A stretch of DNA of 64,000 nt from assembly GCA_001465025.1 (NCBI GenBank), contig LNDO01000050.1:17120-81119 (forward strand), written 5' to 3'. The notes under the pieces are model-generated. The model saw nothing but the letters and a program-made list of their open reading frames with translations. It ran no database searches and was not told the DNA's origin. Of this stretch, positions 16,851 through 27,263 are shown piece after piece. Made by a program: the position numbers and the translations under genes. Within the stretch, counting starts at the first letter, position 1. The number at the start of each line of letters is the position of its first letter. This DNA comes from Pseudomonas sp. Ga0074129. Its GTDB lineage: Bacteria > Pseudomonadota > Gammaproteobacteria > Pseudomonadales > Pseudomonadaceae.

Positions 16851-17591
16851 CTACTGCGCGTCAAAAGCCTGGCCATTAACGCCCTTGCTGTCCGGCCCCA
16901 TGAGGTAGAGGTAGACCGGCATGATCGCTTCCGGCAGTGGGTTGTTGACTGGATTTTCACCGGGGTAGGCCTGGGCGCGCATGTCTGTGCGGGTGGCGCC
17001 GGGGTTGACGCTGTTGGCACGCACATTGGTAATGCCATCGACTTCGTCAGCCAGAACCTGCATCAAGCCTTCGGTGGCGAATTTTGACACCGCATATGCG
17101 CCCCAATAAGCACGACCCTTGCGGCCGACGCTGCTGGAGGTGAACACCACAGAGGCGTCGCTGGAGAGTTTAAGCAGCGGCAGCAAGGTGCTGGTCAGCA
17201 TAAACATGGCGTTGACGTTGACCTGCATAACGCGGGCGAAATTGTCGCCCGACAGTTGCTCAATCGGCGTGCGCGGACCGATGATCGAGGCGTTGTGCAG
17301 CACCCCGTCAACGTGGCCGAACTCGGTTTCAATCATGGCGGCCAGTTCGTCGTACTGATGCGGCAGGGCTGTTTCCAGGTTGAACGGGATAACTGCTGGC
17401 TGCGCGTGACCCGCTGCTTCGATGGCGTCGTAGACGCGGCTGAGGTTTTCTTCGGTCTTGCCCAGCAGCAACACCGTGGCACCATGCGCGGCAAAGGTTT
17501 TAGCGGCCGTTGCACCAATGCCCCGGCCAGCGCCGGTCACCAGGATTACCCGGCCATTGAGCAGGTCGGGGCGTGCGGTGTAGTCAAACAT
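16851..17591 (-). CDS. yciK: YciK family short-chain oxidoreductase
   Basis: A 246-residue classical SDR. It has the Rossmann motif ILVTGAGRGIGATAAKTF, the HNASIIG segment, and the catalytic Ser-Tyr-Lys around FTSSSVGRKGRAYWGAYAVSK. It matches the YciK branch, whose substrate is not known. In pseudomonads it is regularly placed after mupP and ubiG, as here (88 bp from mupP). That suggests cotranscription but not a proven pathway link. Confidence 0.88.
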   Translation of the reverse strand: MFDYTARPDLLNGRVILVTGAGRGIGATAAKTFAAHGATVLLLGKTEENLSRVYDAIEAAGHAQPAVIPFNLETALPHQYDELAAMIETEFGHVDGVLHNASIIGPRTPIEQLSGDNFARVMQVNVNAMFMLTSTLLPLLKLSSDASVVFTSSSVGRKGRAYWGAYAVSKFATEGLMQVLADEVDGITNVRANSVNPGATRTDMRAQAYPGENPVNNPLPEAIMPVYLYLMGPDSKGVNGQAFDAQ

Positions 17592-17679
17592 GGAAACTCC
17601 TTGAGCGTGCGGCAGGCCTTGGCTGCTTGCATCTGATTAAAACGGGAATGGTACGCGGCCCATCGACTGGCTGCTTATC

Positions 17680-18351
17680 TCAGCAGTTGCACAGGGCGTT
17701 ATCCAGCAGGGTGCGCAGTTGCAGCGGGTGATCCACCACGGCGTCAGCACCCCAGTTACGCGGGTTGTCCTGTGGGTGGATGTAGCCGTAGCTGACGGCG
17801 GCTGTTTTGCAGCCCGCTGCGCGGCCAGCTTCGATGTCGCGCTCGTCATCGCCAACAAACAACGTGGCGGCAGGCTCTACGCCGATTTTTGCGCAAGCCA
17901 GCAGGATCATCTCCGGGTCTGGTTTGCTGCGGCTTACGTGGTCGGGGCACACCAGCACTGCCGAGCGCTCGGCCAAGCCAAGCTGCTGCATGATCGGCTC
18001 GGCATAGCGCAGCGGCTTGTTGGTGGCCACGCCCCAGATCAGCTTGGCCTGTTCGATATCGCGCAGCAGTTCATCCATGCCCTCAAAGGGGCGTGTCAGC
18101 ACGGCGCAGTGCTGTTGATAGCGTTCGAGAAACTCCAGGCGCAGCGCTTCAAATTCGGCGGCATCCGGGCTCATCGCAAAATTGGCCGCGACCATGGCGC
18201 GCGCGCCGCCACTGACCTGATCGCGGATCAGTTTGTCCGCAATCGGCGGCAAGTCGCGTACCGCGCGCATGGCCTGGCAGATGGCGATAAAGTCCGGCGC
18301 GCTGTCGAGCAGGGTGCCGTCCATGTCAAAAAGAACCGCGCGTAAACGCAT
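17680..18351 (-). CDS. mupP: N-acetylmuramic acid 6-phosphate phosphatase MupP (HAD family)
   Basis: A 223-residue HAD phosphatase formerly called phosphoglycolate phosphatase. MupP dephosphorylates MurNAc-6-P in the pseudomonad cell-wall recycling route that bypasses MurA and gives basal fosfomycin tolerance. Motifs are [10 protein letters not shown] (nucleophile Asp10), [16 protein letters not shown], and [15 protein letters not shown]. The context between ubiG and yciK is that of P. aeruginosa MupP, which decides this name over Gph. The start is 5 bp after the ubiG stop. Confidence 0.88.
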   Translation of the reverse strand: MRLRAVLFDMDGTLLDSAPDFIAICQAMRAVRDLPPIADKLIRDQVSGGARAMVAANFAMSPDAAEFEALRLEFLERYQQHCAVLTRPFEGMDELLRDIEQAKLIWGVATNKPLRYAEPIMQQLGLAERSAVLVCPDHVSRSKPDPEMILLACAKIGVEPAATLFVGDDERDIEAGRAAGCKTAAVSYGYIHPQDNPRNWGADAVVDHPLQLRTLLDNALCNC

Positions 18352-18356
18352 GCGCC

Positions 18357-19055
18357 TTACTCCTCGCGCAGGGTCTGGATCATGTAATTGACCTCTACGT
18401 CCGCTTCCAGCTTGTAGCGTTTGCTCAGCGGGTTGTAGGTCAGGCCGATGATGTCTTTGACGGTCAGGTTGGTTTCACGGCACCAAGCGCCCAACTCGGA
18501 AGGTCGGATGAACTTCTTGAAGTCGTGGGTGCCGCGCGGCAGCAGGCGCAAAACGTACTCTGCGCCGATGATGGCAAACAGGTAGGCCTTGGGGTTGCGG
18601 TTGATGGTCGAGAAGAACACTTGGCCGCCGGGTTTGACCATGCGGTAACAGGCGCGAATCACCGAGGCGGGATCGGGGACGTGTTCAAGCATCTCAAGGC
18701 AGGTGATGACGTCGAACTGCTCGGGCATCTCGATGGCCAGAGCTTCGGCGGTAATTTGCCGGTACTCGACATTCACCCCCGATTCCAGCTGGTGCAGTTG
18801 AGCGACGGCCAAGGGCGCTTCACCCATGTCGATACCGGTCACGCTGGCGCCGCGCTGAGCCATGGACTCGCTAAGGATGCCGCCGCCACAGCCTACGTCG
18901 AGCACTTTTTTGCCGGCCAGGCTGATGCGCTCATCGATCCAGTTGACGCGCAACGGGTTGATGTCATGCAGGGGCTTGAACTCGCTCTCGCGGTCCCACC
19001 AGCGATGGGCGAGGGCTTCGAATTTGGCGATTTCAGCGTGGTCGACGTTGCTCAT
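18357..19055 (-). CDS. ubiG: Ubiquinone O-methyltransferase UbiG
   Basis: Catalyses both SAM-dependent O-methylations in ubiquinone synthesis. The 232-residue protein has the opening [19 protein letters not shown], the SAM-binding motif [16 protein letters not shown], and the later [16 protein letters not shown]. The start is ATG at 19055 with AGGGAT upstream. It is followed within a few bases by mupP. A REP-like element lies 126 bp upstream, between it and the deaminase gene. Confidence 0.93.
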   Translation of the reverse strand: MSNVDHAEIAKFEALAHRWWDRESEFKPLHDINPLRVNWIDERISLAGKKVLDVGCGGGILSESMAQRGASVTGIDMGEAPLAVAQLHQLESGVNVEYRQITAEALAIEMPEQFDVITCLEMLEHVPDPASVIRACYRMVKPGGQVFFSTINRNPKAYLFAIIGAEYVLRLLPRGTHDFKKFIRPSELGAWCRETNLTVKDIIGLTYNPLSKRYKLEADVEVNYMIQTLREE

Positions 19056-19180
19056 ATAAATCCCTGAATCAGGCTGCGGCGAGAGTGGGCGGGCAATATG
19101 CCCATGTTGCCAGTTTCGCGGGGTGGATTGGACGACTGATGCACGGCCAATGTATGTCAGTTTGTCGCAGTATCTGCTGT

Positions 19181-19248
19181 GTAGCCCGGATGAAATCCGG
19201 GGTGGGCGTAACAGGTGCGCGGTTGTTCCCGGATTTCATCCGGGCTAC
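19181..19248. repeat. Perfect REP-like inverted repeat
   Basis: Two 21-bp arms (19181-19201 and 19228-19248) are exact reverse complements separated by 26 bp. Each arm is itself a small palindrome (CCCGGAT-GAA-ATCCGGG). It ends 3 bp before the stop codon of the leftward deaminase gene, so it falls in the 3' end of that transcript. It belongs to the same family as 14250-14311. Confidence 0.92.
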
Positions 19249-19251
19249 CTA

Positions 19252-20571
19252 TCATTTTGCAGCGATTTTCGCCCCCCAGTTGCGGGCGTTGCTGATGATG
19301 CGTTGTTCGTCCATGCGGGTCAGTTGTCCGGCGTTCAGCAGCTGTTTACCGCCGACCCACAGGTGCTCGACGCAGGCGCGTCCGCCGGCATAGAGCAGTT
19401 GAGAGACTGGGTCGTAGACGGGTTGTTGGGCCAGACCGTTGAGGTCGAAGGCGACGATGTCCGCAGCCTTACCCAGTTCCAGTGAGCCGATGTGCTCATC
19501 CATGCCCAGTGCGCGGGCTCCGTTGAGGGTGGCCATGCGCAGTGCGCGATGGGCATCGAGGGCGGTGGCTGACCCAGCAACGGCCTTGGCCAGCAACGCC
19601 GCAGTGCGGGTTTCGCCGAGCAGGTCGAGGTCGTTATTGCTGGCGGCGCCGTCGGTGCCGATGGCGACATTCACGCCGGCCTGCCAGAGTTTTTCCACCG
19701 GGCAAAAGCCGCTGGCCAGTTTCAGGTTGGATTCGGGGCAGTGGATCACGCTGCTGTTGCTCTGCACCAGCAGGGCGATGTCTTCATCATTAATTTGCGT
19801 CATGTGCACGGCCTGGAAGCGCGGGCCGAGCAAATCAAGGCGCGCCAGCCGGGCCAGTGGCCGTTCGCCGCGTTGCTCCAGGCTCTGTTCAACTTCAACC
19901 GCCGTTTCGTGCACGTGCATGTGAATGCCGGCGTCCAGCTCCTCGGCGAGCATGCGGATGTTTTCCAGTTTGTCGTCGCTCACGGTGTACGGTGCATGTG
20001 GGCCAAAGGCCACGCTGATGCGTGGGTGATGGCGCAGGTCATCAAGCAGCTCCAGCCCTTTGCGCAGCGACTCGTCGGCATCGCGTGCGCCAGGTACGGG
20101 GAAGTCCAGTACGGGGATGGTGATTTGCGCGCGGATGCCGCTGTCGTGCACGCGCTGACTGGCAATGTGCGGGTAAAAGTACATGTCCGAGAAGCAGCTG
20201 ATGCCGCCTTTGAGCATTTCGGCGATGGCCAGTTCGGTGCCGTCCTCTACAAACTGCTCGTTAACCCACTTGGCCTCGGCTGGCCAGATGTGCTGTTCAA
20301 GCCAGGTCATCAGCGGTAAATCGTCGGCCAGGCCGCGAAACAAGGTCATGGCGGCGTGGCCGTGTGCATTCACTAGGCCGGGTGTCAGCAGTCGCCCTGG
20401 CAGTTCGCGAACCTCCAAGGCGGGGTGCTTAAGTGCTTCGGCGCGCGGGGCGATCAGGGCGATACGTCCGTCGCGGATGCCCAGACCATGCTCAAGCAGC
20501 ACCACGCCCGCCGGTTCGACCGGGACCAACCAAGTGGGCAGCAGCAGCAGATCGAGCGGGGCGTGGGGCAT
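19252..20571 (-). CDS. mtaD: 5-methylthioadenosine / S-adenosylhomocysteine deaminase (TRZ/ATZ hydrolase family)
   Basis: A 439-residue amidohydrolase-fold deaminase. In P. aeruginosa the homologue converts methylthioadenosine to methylthioinosine at the start of methionine salvage. Metal-binding residues are seen in [26 protein letters not shown], and [13 protein letters not shown]. The family's C-terminal [10 protein letters not shown] is also present. Divergent mtnA lies next door, and this places both in methylthio salvage. Other substrates (such as isoxanthopterin) are used by relatives, so specificity rests on context. Confidence 0.86.
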   Translation of the reverse strand: MPHAPLDLLLLPTWLVPVEPAGVVLLEHGLGIRDGRIALIAPRAEALKHPALEVRELPGRLLTPGLVNAHGHAAMTLFRGLADDLPLMTWLEQHIWPAEAKWVNEQFVEDGTELAIAEMLKGGISCFSDMYFYPHIASQRVHDSGIRAQITIPVLDFPVPGARDADESLRKGLELLDDLRHHPRISVAFGPHAPYTVSDDKLENIRMLAEELDAGIHMHVHETAVEVEQSLEQRGERPLARLARLDLLGPRFQAVHMTQINDEDIALLVQSNSSVIHCPESNLKLASGFCPVEKLWQAGVNVAIGTDGAASNNDLDLLGETRTAALLAKAVAGSATALDAHRALRMATLNGARALGMDEHIGSLELGKAADIVAFDLNGLAQQPVYDPVSQLLYAGGRACVEHLWVGGKQLLNAGQLTRMDEQRIISNARNWGAKIAAK

Positions 20572-20673
20572 GGTGATGCTTCCGGCATTAATAAAGCGGC
20601 GAGTTTATAGGGGAACGCCACGGGCTTGAAGCTGTAAGGCTTTGATCTGGCGCGTTGTGTCAGCCGCTGTGCG

Positions 20674-20679
20674 TATAAT
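20674..20679 (+). promoter_or_regulatory. -10 box (TATAAT) for mtnA
   Basis: A perfect TATAAT lies 28 bp before the mtnA start, followed by the GGAGG ribosome site. The -35 region is poor (TTGTGT sits only 13 bp upstream), so the promoter is tentative. Confidence 0.38.
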
Positions 20680-20707
20680 GTTCGGCTTTTTCCGGTGGAG
20701 GTGTGTC

Positions 20708-21784
20708 ATGCGCGAGCAATTGCTGGCGGCAGAGCAGGTGAAGGCCATTGATTGGCGTGACGGTGCGCTCTACCTGCTTGATCAGCGCGCGCTGCCTTTT
20801 GCGCAAACCTGGCTGACCTACCATTGCGCCGTTGATGTGGCTGAGGCAATCCGCAGCATGGTGGTGCGCGGTGCTCCGGCTATCGGCATTGCCGCGGCTT
20901 ACGGTGTTGCGCTGTCTGTGGCTAAACATTTGCCACTTGGAGGCGATTGGCGGGCTGCCGTGTTGGCTGATATGGACCTGCTGGCGAGCTCGAGGCCCAC
21001 GGCGGTCAATTTGTTTTGGGCACTCAGCTGCATGCGTGAGCGCATGGAGCGGCTTAAAAAGACCGACGACGTCCTGCGTGTGCTTGAAGCCGAGGCCGTT
21101 GGCATTCATCAAAGTGATCGCGAAGCCAACCTAACAATGGCGCTGTTGGGTCTTGAGCTGATCAGCAAGCATCAGGGTCAACCGCAAAATCTTATGACTC
21201 ACTGCAACGCCGGGGCGCTCGCCACCGGTGGCTTTGGCACGGCCCTGGGTGTGATTCGCGCCGCCTTTGCCGATGGCTTGGTGGAACGGGTGTATGCCGA
21301 TGAAACCCGGCCCTGGCTGCAGGGCTCGCGCCTGACTGCCTGGGAGCTGGCGCAAGACGGCATTCCAGTGACGGTCAATGCCGATTCGGCCGCCGCCCAT
21401 CTGATGAAAACCCGTGGTATTACCTGGGTAATCGTCGGTGCCGATCGGATTGCCGCCAATGGCGATGTGGCCAACAAAATCGGCACCTATCAATTGGCGG
21501 TCAACGCCATGCATCACGGCGTGCGCGTAATGGTGGTGGCCCCCAGCTCGACTATCGACATGGCCACCGAGCATGGCGATGACATTGTGCTGGAAGAGCG
21601 TGCGGCCAGTGAGTTGCTGGAGTTGGGTGGCGTACCCATGGCGGCGGGTGTGGAGGCGTGCAACCCAGTGTTTGATGTAACGCCTGCTGACTTGATCGAC
21701 TTCCTTGTGACCGAAAAAGGTGTAATAGCCCGCCCGGACAGCGAAAAAATGGCGCAATTGATGTGCCGCAAACGGCTGCACTGA
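20708..21784 (+). CDS. mtnA: Methylthioribose-1-phosphate isomerase
   Basis: Isomerises methylthioribose-1-phosphate to methylthioribulose-1-phosphate in methionine salvage. The 358-residue protein has the eIF2B-like fold with [34 protein letters not shown] (the catalytic Cys), [18 protein letters not shown] (the catalytic Asp) and C-terminal [12 protein letters not shown]. The ATG at 20708 has GGAGG eight bases upstream. It diverges from mtaD and precedes gyrA by 245 bp, and that gap holds no gene that I can see. Confidence 0.93.
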   Translation: MREQLLAAEQVKAIDWRDGALYLLDQRALPFAQTWLTYHCAVDVAEAIRSMVVRGAPAIGIAAAYGVALSVAKHLPLGGDWRAAVLADMDLLASSRPTAVNLFWALSCMRERMERLKKTDDVLRVLEAEAVGIHQSDREANLTMALLGLELISKHQGQPQNLMTHCNAGALATGGFGTALGVIRAAFADGLVERVYADETRPWLQGSRLTAWELAQDGIPVTVNADSAAAHLMKTRGITWVIVGADRIAANGDVANKIGTYQLAVNAMHHGVRVMVVAPSSTIDMATEHGDDIVLEERAASELLELGGVPMAAGVEACNPVFDVTPADLIDFLVTEKGVIARPDSEKMAQLMCRKRLH

Positions 21785-22029
21785 GTTTTTCTTGCGCAGC
21801 GCCGCAGTCAGTCGCCGAGCTGGCAGCGGGGATAGGTGCGCCGCAGTGATTGTGGTAAGCTCCGGCGGTTTTCAGGGATGCCCGTTACGGGGCTCTTACC
21901 TGCGCAGATACATGGCATAACTGATTGATTTGTCGTGAGTCGTTGTCAGCCTTGAGGCTCAGCGACAGGCTTCGCACCGCTCAGGACGAGTGAGGCGAAG
22001 TTTCACCAGAAAAAGGAACCAGGCTACTC

Positions 22030-24810
22030 ATGGGCGAACTGGCCAAAGAAATCCTCCCGGTCAACATTGAAGACGAACTCAAGCAGTCCTACCTCGACTA
22101 CGCGATGAGCGTAATTGTTGGGCGAGCGCTGCCGGATGCACGTGATGGCTTAAAGCCCGTGCACCGCCGTGTGCTGTTTGCCATGAGTGAGTTGGGCAAC
22201 GACTGGAACAAGGCTTACAAGAAGTCCGCCCGTGTGGTCGGTGACGTGATCGGTAAGTATCACCCGCATGGTGATACGGCCGTTTACGACACCATCGTGC
22301 GTATGGCTCAGCCGTTCTCGCTGCGCTACCTGCTGGTTGATGGTCAGGGTAACTTCGGTTCGGTAGACGGCGACAACGCCGCCGCCATGCGATACACCGA
22401 AGTGCGCATGACCAAGCTGGCGCATGAGTTGCTGGCTGACCTGCACAAAGAAACCGTGGATTGGGTGCCGAACTACGACGGCACCGAAATGATCCCGGCG
22501 GTTATGCCGACCAAGATCCCCAACTTGCTGGTCAACGGTTCCAGCGGCATCGCCGTGGGCATGGCCACCAATATTCCGCCGCACAACCTCACGGAAGTGA
22601 TCAACGGCTGTTTGGCGCTGATCGACAACGGTGAGCTGACGGTCGATGAGCTGATGGAGTTCATCCCTGGCCCGGATTTCCCGACAGCGGCGATTATCAA
22701 CGGTCGTGCCGGCATCATTGAGGCCTACCGTACCGGTCGTGGTCGCATCTACATGCGTGCCCGCGCCATTATCGAGGACATCGATAAAGTCGGTGGTCGT
22801 CAGCAGATCATCGTCAGCGAGCTGCCGTATCAGCTGAATAAAGCGCGTTTGATCGAGAAGATCGCCGAGCTGGTTAAAGAGAAAAAGCTCGAAGGCATCA
22901 CCGAGCTGCGCGATGAGTCCGACAAGGACGGCATGCGCATCGTGATTGAGCTGCGCCGTGGCGAAGTGGCCGAGGTTGTGCTGAACAACCTCTACGCGCA
23001 AACCCAGATGCAGTGCGTGTTCGGCATCAACGTGGTGGCGCTGATCGACGGCCAGCCGAAGGTCCTTAACCTCAAGGACATGCTCGAAGCCTTTATCCTG
23101 CACCGCCGTGAAGTCGTGACCCGCCGCACCGTGTTCGAGCTGCGTAAAGCGCGCGAACGTGGCCATATCCTTGAAGGTCAGGCGGTTGCCCTGTCCAACA
23201 TCGACCCGGTTATCGCCCTGATCAAAGCCTCGCCGACCCCGGCCGAAGCCAAGTTGGCGCTGATTGCCACGCCGTGGGAATCCAGCGCCGTGGAAACCAT
23301 GGTCGAGCGTGCCGGTGCCGACACCTGCCGCCCGGATGACCTTGATCCGCAATATGGTCTGCGTGACGGCAAGTACTTCCTTTCGCCGGAACAGGCTCAG
23401 GCCATCCTTGAGCTACGCCTGCACCGTCTGACCGGTCTTGAGCATGAAAAACTGCTGGCCGAGTACCAGGAAATCCTCACCCAGATCGGCGAGCTGATCC
23501 GCATCCTGACCAGCGCTGTGCGCCTGATGGAAGTGATTCGTGAGGAGCTGGAAGCGGTCAAGGCCGAGTTTGGCGACGCGCGTCGTACCGAAATCGTGGC
23601 GTCACGCATGGACTTGTCCATCGGCGACCTGATCACCGAGGAAGAGCGCGTCGTCACCATTTCCCACGGTGGCTATGCCAAGAGCCAGCCGCTGCATGCC
23701 TATCAGGCGCAGCGTCGCGGTGGTCGCGGCAAGTCTGCCACTGGCGTTAAAGACGAGGATTACATCGAACACCTGTTGGTAGCCAACAGCCACGCCACGC
23801 TGCTGCTGTTCTCCAGCAAAGGCAAAGTGTACTGGATGAAAACCTACGACATCCCCGAAGCGTCCCGCGCGGCCCGTGGCCGTCCACTGGTCAACTTGCT
23901 GCCGTTGGATGAGGGTGAGCGCATCACCGCGATGCTGCAGATTGACCTGGAAGCCTTGCAGCAAAGTGCTGGCGACGAAGAGCTGGATGACAGCGAAGGC
24001 GTGGTGCTCGAAGGTGAAGTGCTAGAGGCCGACATGGCTCAGGCCGAAGACGTTGACGCCGATGTGGCCGACGACGAGCAAGATGAACCGACCGGTGCCT
24101 ACATCTTTATGGCCACCGCATTCGGTACCGTGAAGAAAACCCCGTTGGTGCAATTCAGCCGTCCGCGTACCAGCGGCCTGATTGCCCTGAAACTGGAAGA
24201 GGGTGACACCCTGATCGCCGCCGCTATCACCGATGGCGCGCGTGAAGTGATGATGTTCTCTGACGGCGGCAAGGTGATTCGCTTCAAAGAGAAGCACGTG
24301 CGCACCATGGGCCGAACCGCTCGTGGCGTGCGTGGCATGCGTTTGCCGAAAGAACAGCGGATTATCTCCATGCTGATCCCGGAAACTGAGGCGCAGATTC
24401 TCACCGCCTCCGAGCGTGGCTACGGCAAACGCACCGCGATGGCTGAGTTCCCGCGTCGCGGTCGTGGCGGTCAGGGCGTGATTGCCATGGTCAGCAACGA
24501 ACGTAACGGTAAGCTGGTCGGTGCCGTACAAGTGCTTGAGGGTGAGGAAATCATGCTGATTTCCGACCAAGGCACACTGGTCCGTACCCGCGTCAGCGAG
24601 GTCTCCAGCCTGGGCCGCAACACCCAGGGTGTAACCCTGATCAAGCTGGCCAAGGATGAAACGCTGGTCGGTCTGGAGCGCGTGCAAGAGCCGTCTGCCG
24701 AAGACGACGATGAGCTGCTGGAAGGCGAAGAAGGCTTTGTCGAAGGGGGTGACGGTGCCGAAGACGCACCCGAGGCCGCTGCAGACGAAAGCCCGATCAG
24801 CGAAGAGTGA
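22030..24810 (+). CDS. gyrA: DNA gyrase subunit A
   Basis: The A subunit of gyrase, which introduces negative supercoils. The 926-residue protein has catalytic Tyr122 in AAMRYTEVR. The quinolone-resistance region reads wild type, with Thr83 and Asp87 in GDTAVYDT. Beta-pinwheel repeats make up the C-terminal domain, with the GyrA box QRRGGRGK. An acidic insert of about 45 residues (about 640-690) interrupts the C-terminal domain, and a second acidic tail ends the protein, as in other pseudomonads. AAGGA is 12-13 bases from the ATG, a long spacing. It heads the supra-operon with serC to rpsA, separated from serC by a palindromic repeat. Confidence 0.97.
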   Translation: MGELAKEILPVNIEDELKQSYLDYAMSVIVGRALPDARDGLKPVHRRVLFAMSELGNDWNKAYKKSARVVGDVIGKYHPHGDTAVYDTIVRMAQPFSLRYLLVDGQGNFGSVDGDNAAAMRYTEVRMTKLAHELLADLHKETVDWVPNYDGTEMIPAVMPTKIPNLLVNGSSGIAVGMATNIPPHNLTEVINGCLALIDNGELTVDELMEFIPGPDFPTAAIINGRAGIIEAYRTGRGRIYMRARAIIEDIDKVGGRQQIIVSELPYQLNKARLIEKIAELVKEKKLEGITELRDESDKDGMRIVIELRRGEVAEVVLNNLYAQTQMQCVFGINVVALIDGQPKVLNLKDMLEAFILHRREVVTRRTVFELRKARERGHILEGQAVALSNIDPVIALIKASPTPAEAKLALIATPWESSAVETMVERAGADTCRPDDLDPQYGLRDGKYFLSPEQAQAILELRLHRLTGLEHEKLLAEYQEILTQIGELIRILTSAVRLMEVIREELEAVKAEFGDARRTEIVASRMDLSIGDLITEEERVVTISHGGYAKSQPLHAYQAQRRGGRGKSATGVKDEDYIEHLLVANSHATLLLFSSKGKVYWMKTYDIPEASRAARGRPLVNLLPLDEGERITAMLQIDLEALQQSAGDEELDDSEGVVLEGEVLEADMAQAEDVDADVADDEQDEPTGAYIFMATAFGTVKKTPLVQFSRPRTSGLIALKLEEGDTLIAAAITDGAREVMMFSDGGKVIRFKEKHVRTMGRTARGVRGMRLPKEQRIISMLIPETEAQILTASERGYGKRTAMAEFPRRGRGGQGVIAMVSNERNGKLVGAVQVLEGEEIMLISDQGTLVRTRVSEVSSLGRNTQGVTLIKLAKDETLVGLERVQEPSAEDDDELLEGEEGFVEGGDGAEDAPEAAADESPISEE

Positions 24811-24826
24811 TCTGTTGGGGTAAGTC

Positions 24827-24906
24827 CGTAGGGTGGGTTAGCCGAAGGCAGCCCGCCAGCCGGAACGGTGGTGGGTTACGCCGCTTCGCGGCTGACCCAG
24901 CCTACG
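24827..24906. repeat. Palindromic repeat between gyrA and serC
   Basis: An 80-bp imperfect inverted repeat whose ends are CGTAGGGTGGGTTAGCCG and GGCTGACCCAGCCTACG. The outer ends resemble those of the 121-bp tandem units at 33235-33564, so they may be related families. It starts 17 bp after the gyrA stop and may act as its 3' stabiliser. Confidence 0.82.
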
Positions 24907-24980
24907 CAGTCGCTATTAGTGCAGTGCATGGCGTCATCGCGCGGCGCGGTGGTGTTCAGTAATTCTGAGAGAGAGTGGAT

Positions 24981-26066
24981 GTGAGCAAGCGAGCCTTTAA
25001 CTTCTGCGCCGGCCCGGCCGCGCTTCCTGAAGCTGTTCTGCAACGCGCCCAAGCGGAGCTCCTCGACTGGCAGGGGAAAGGCCTGTCGGTGATGGAAATG
25101 AGCCACCGCAGCGACGAATACACCGCCATCGCGGAAAAGGCCGAGCAGGATCTGCGTGATCTGATGGAGATTCCATCCGACTACAAGGTGCTGTTCTTGC
25201 AGGGTGGTGCCAGCCAGCAGTTTGCCGAGATTCCGCTCAACCTGCTGCCCGAAGAGGGTGTGGCGGATTACATCGACACCGGTATCTGGTCGAAGAAAAG
25301 CATCGAAGAAGCCAGCCGCTACGGCCGCATCAACGTTGCCGCCAGCGCCAAGGCCTACGACTACTTTGCCATTCCCGGGCAAAACGAGTGGCACCTGTCG
25401 AAAGACGCCGCCTACCTGCACTACGCCAGTAACGAAACCATCGGCGGCCTGCAGTTCGACTGGATCCCCGACGTCGGTGACGTACCGCTGGTCGCGGACA
25501 TGTCGTCCGACATCCTCTCGCGCCCTATTGATGTGTCGAAATTTGGCCTGATCTACGCCGGTGCGCAGAAAAACATCGGCCCCAGCGGCCTGGTGGTGAC
25601 CATCGTCCGTGAAGACCTGCTCGGCCGTGCCCGCAGTTTCTGCCCGACCATGCTCAATTACAAAGTCGCTGCCGACAACGGCTCGATGTACAACACCCCG
25701 GCGACGTTCTCTTGGTACCTCTCCGGCTTGGTGTTTGAGTGGCTGAAAGAGCAGGGCGGTGTCGCCGCGATGGAGCGCATCAATCGCGCCAAGAAAGACC
25801 TGCTGTACAAAGCCATTGATGCGAGTGACTTCTACAGCAACCCGATTGCGCACAATGCGCGCTCGTGGATGAACGTTCCATTCCGCCTGGCCGACGAGAA
25901 GCTCGACAAAGCCTTCCTCGCCGGTGCTGATGCCCGTGGCCTGCTCAACCTAAAAGGCCATCGCTCGGTTGGTGGCATGCGTGCCTCTATCTATAACGCT
26001 GTCGGTATGGACGCCGTTGAAGCGCTGGTCGCCTACATGGCTGAGTTCGAGAAGGAGCACGGCTGA
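24981..26066 (+). CDS. serC: Phosphoserine aminotransferase
   Basis: A PLP enzyme making phosphoserine (serine route) and phosphohydroxythreonine (vitamin B6 route). The 361-residue protein starts MSKRAFNFCAGPAALP. The PLP lysine is in YAGAQKNIGPSG. GTG at 24981 is chosen over GTG at 24975 because it gives the conserved length and start. Its stop overlaps the pheA start (TGATG). Confidence 0.95.
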   Translation: MSKRAFNFCAGPAALPEAVLQRAQAELLDWQGKGLSVMEMSHRSDEYTAIAEKAEQDLRDLMEIPSDYKVLFLQGGASQQFAEIPLNLLPEEGVADYIDTGIWSKKSIEEASRYGRINVAASAKAYDYFAIPGQNEWHLSKDAAYLHYASNETIGGLQFDWIPDVGDVPLVADMSSDILSRPIDVSKFGLIYAGAQKNIGPSGLVVTIVREDLLGRARSFCPTMLNYKVAADNGSMYNTPATFSWYLSGLVFEWLKEQGGVAAMERINRAKKDLLYKAIDASDFYSNPIAHNARSWMNVPFRLADEKLDKAFLAGADARGLLNLKGHRSVGGMRASIYNAVGMDAVEALVAYMAEFEKEHG

Positions 26067-27172
26067 TGGCAGACGCAATTTCCGAACAGGAACTGCAAGC
26101 CCTGCGCGTGCGTATCGATACGCTGGATGAGCGCATTCTTGAGCTGATCAGTGACCGCGCCCGCTGCGCCGAAGAAGTGGCGCGGGTGAAAATGAAGGCA
26201 CTCAAAGAAGGCGAAACGCCGGTCTATTATCGTCCCGAGCGCGAAGCACAGGTGCTCAAACGCATCATGCAGCGCAACCAGGGGCCGCTGGGTAATGAGG
26301 AAATGGCGCGGTTGTTCCGCGAAATCATGTCTTCGTGCCTGGCCTTGGAAAACCCGCTGAAGGTGGCGTACCTCGGCCCTGAGGGTACGTTCTCGCAGGC
26401 CGCGGCCATGAAGCACTTTGGCCATGCCGTGATCAGCCAGCCGATGGCGGCCATCGATGAAGTATTCCGTGAAGTGGCAGCTGGTGCGGTGAACTTTGGT
26501 GTGGTGCCCGTGGAAAACTCCACTGAAGGTGCCGTCAACCACACCCTCGACAGCTTCCTCGAACACGACATGGTCATTTGTGGCGAAGTCGAACTGCGTA
26601 TTCACCACCACCTGCTGGTTGGTGATACCACCAAGACCGATCGCATTACCCGCATTTACTCCCACGCGCAGTCCTTGGCGCAGTGCCGCAAGTGGCTCGA
26701 CGCGCACTACCCGAGCGTTGAACGTGTGGCAGTTTCCAGCAACGCCGAAGCCGCCAAACGGGTGAAAAGCGAGTGGAACAGCGCGGCAATTGCTGGCGAC
26801 ATGGCAGCCAGCCTGTACGGTTTGAGCAAGCTGGCGGAGAAGATTGAAGATCGCCCGGATAACTCCACGCGTTTCTTGATCATTGGTAGCCAGGAAGTTC
26901 CACCGACCGGCGACGACAAAACCTCGGTCATTATTTCGATGCGTAACAAGCCGGGCGCGCTGCATGAACTGCTCGTGCCGTTCCACAACAACGGCATCGA
27001 CCTGACCCGCATCGAAACTCGTCCGTCACGCAGCGGCAAGTGGACCTACGTGTTCTTTATCGACTTTGTCGGTCATCACCGTGACCCGCTGATCAAGGAC
27101 GTGTTGGAAAAGATCAATCAGGAAGCTGTGGCGCTCAAAGTGCTGGGCTCCTACCCCAAAGCGGTACTTTAA
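26066..27172 (+). CDS. pheA: Bifunctional chorismate mutase / prephenate dehydratase
   Basis: Converts chorismate via prephenate to phenylpyruvate. The 368-residue protein has three parts. An AroQ-type mutase (about 1-90) contains LRVRIDTLDERILELI. A dehydratase domain (about 95-275) contains VPVENSTEGAVNHTLD. A C-terminal ACT domain contains GALHELLVPF and the ETRPS form of the phenylalanine-binding ESRP motif, so feedback inhibition by phenylalanine is expected. It is translationally coupled to serC, with AAGGAG before the ATG. Confidence 0.96.
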   Translation: MADAISEQELQALRVRIDTLDERILELISDRARCAEEVARVKMKALKEGETPVYYRPEREAQVLKRIMQRNQGPLGNEEMARLFREIMSSCLALENPLKVAYLGPEGTFSQAAAMKHFGHAVISQPMAAIDEVFREVAAGAVNFGVVPVENSTEGAVNHTLDSFLEHDMVICGEVELRIHHHLLVGDTTKTDRITRIYSHAQSLAQCRKWLDAHYPSVERVAVSSNAEAAKRVKSEWNSAAIAGDMAASLYGLSKLAEKIEDRPDNSTRFLIIGSQEVPPTGDDKTSVIISMRNKPGALHELLVPFHNNGIDLTRIETRPSRSGKWTYVFFIDFVGHHRDPLIKDVLEKINQEAVALKVLGSYPKAVL

Positions 27173-27263
27173 AACTGCTGCGGCACGCCTCAGGTCTCAA
27201 GCTACACGCGCATCGACGCCGGGCTGTACTTGGGGCTTGCGGCTTTAAGCGTGAGGCCTTGCT

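Noticed and set aside
20580-20707. Riboswitch (SAM type) upstream of mtnA
   Set aside because: The leader is only about 30 bp after the likely -10 box, with no room for an aptamer.
22270-22300. Possible quinolone-resistance change in gyrA
   Set aside because: Thr83 and Asp87 are the sensitive-type residues.
22150-23352. Open frame of 400 codons opposite gyrA
   Set aside because: It is an antisense reflection of a GC-rich gene, with low-complexity His/Asp-rich translation and no start signal.
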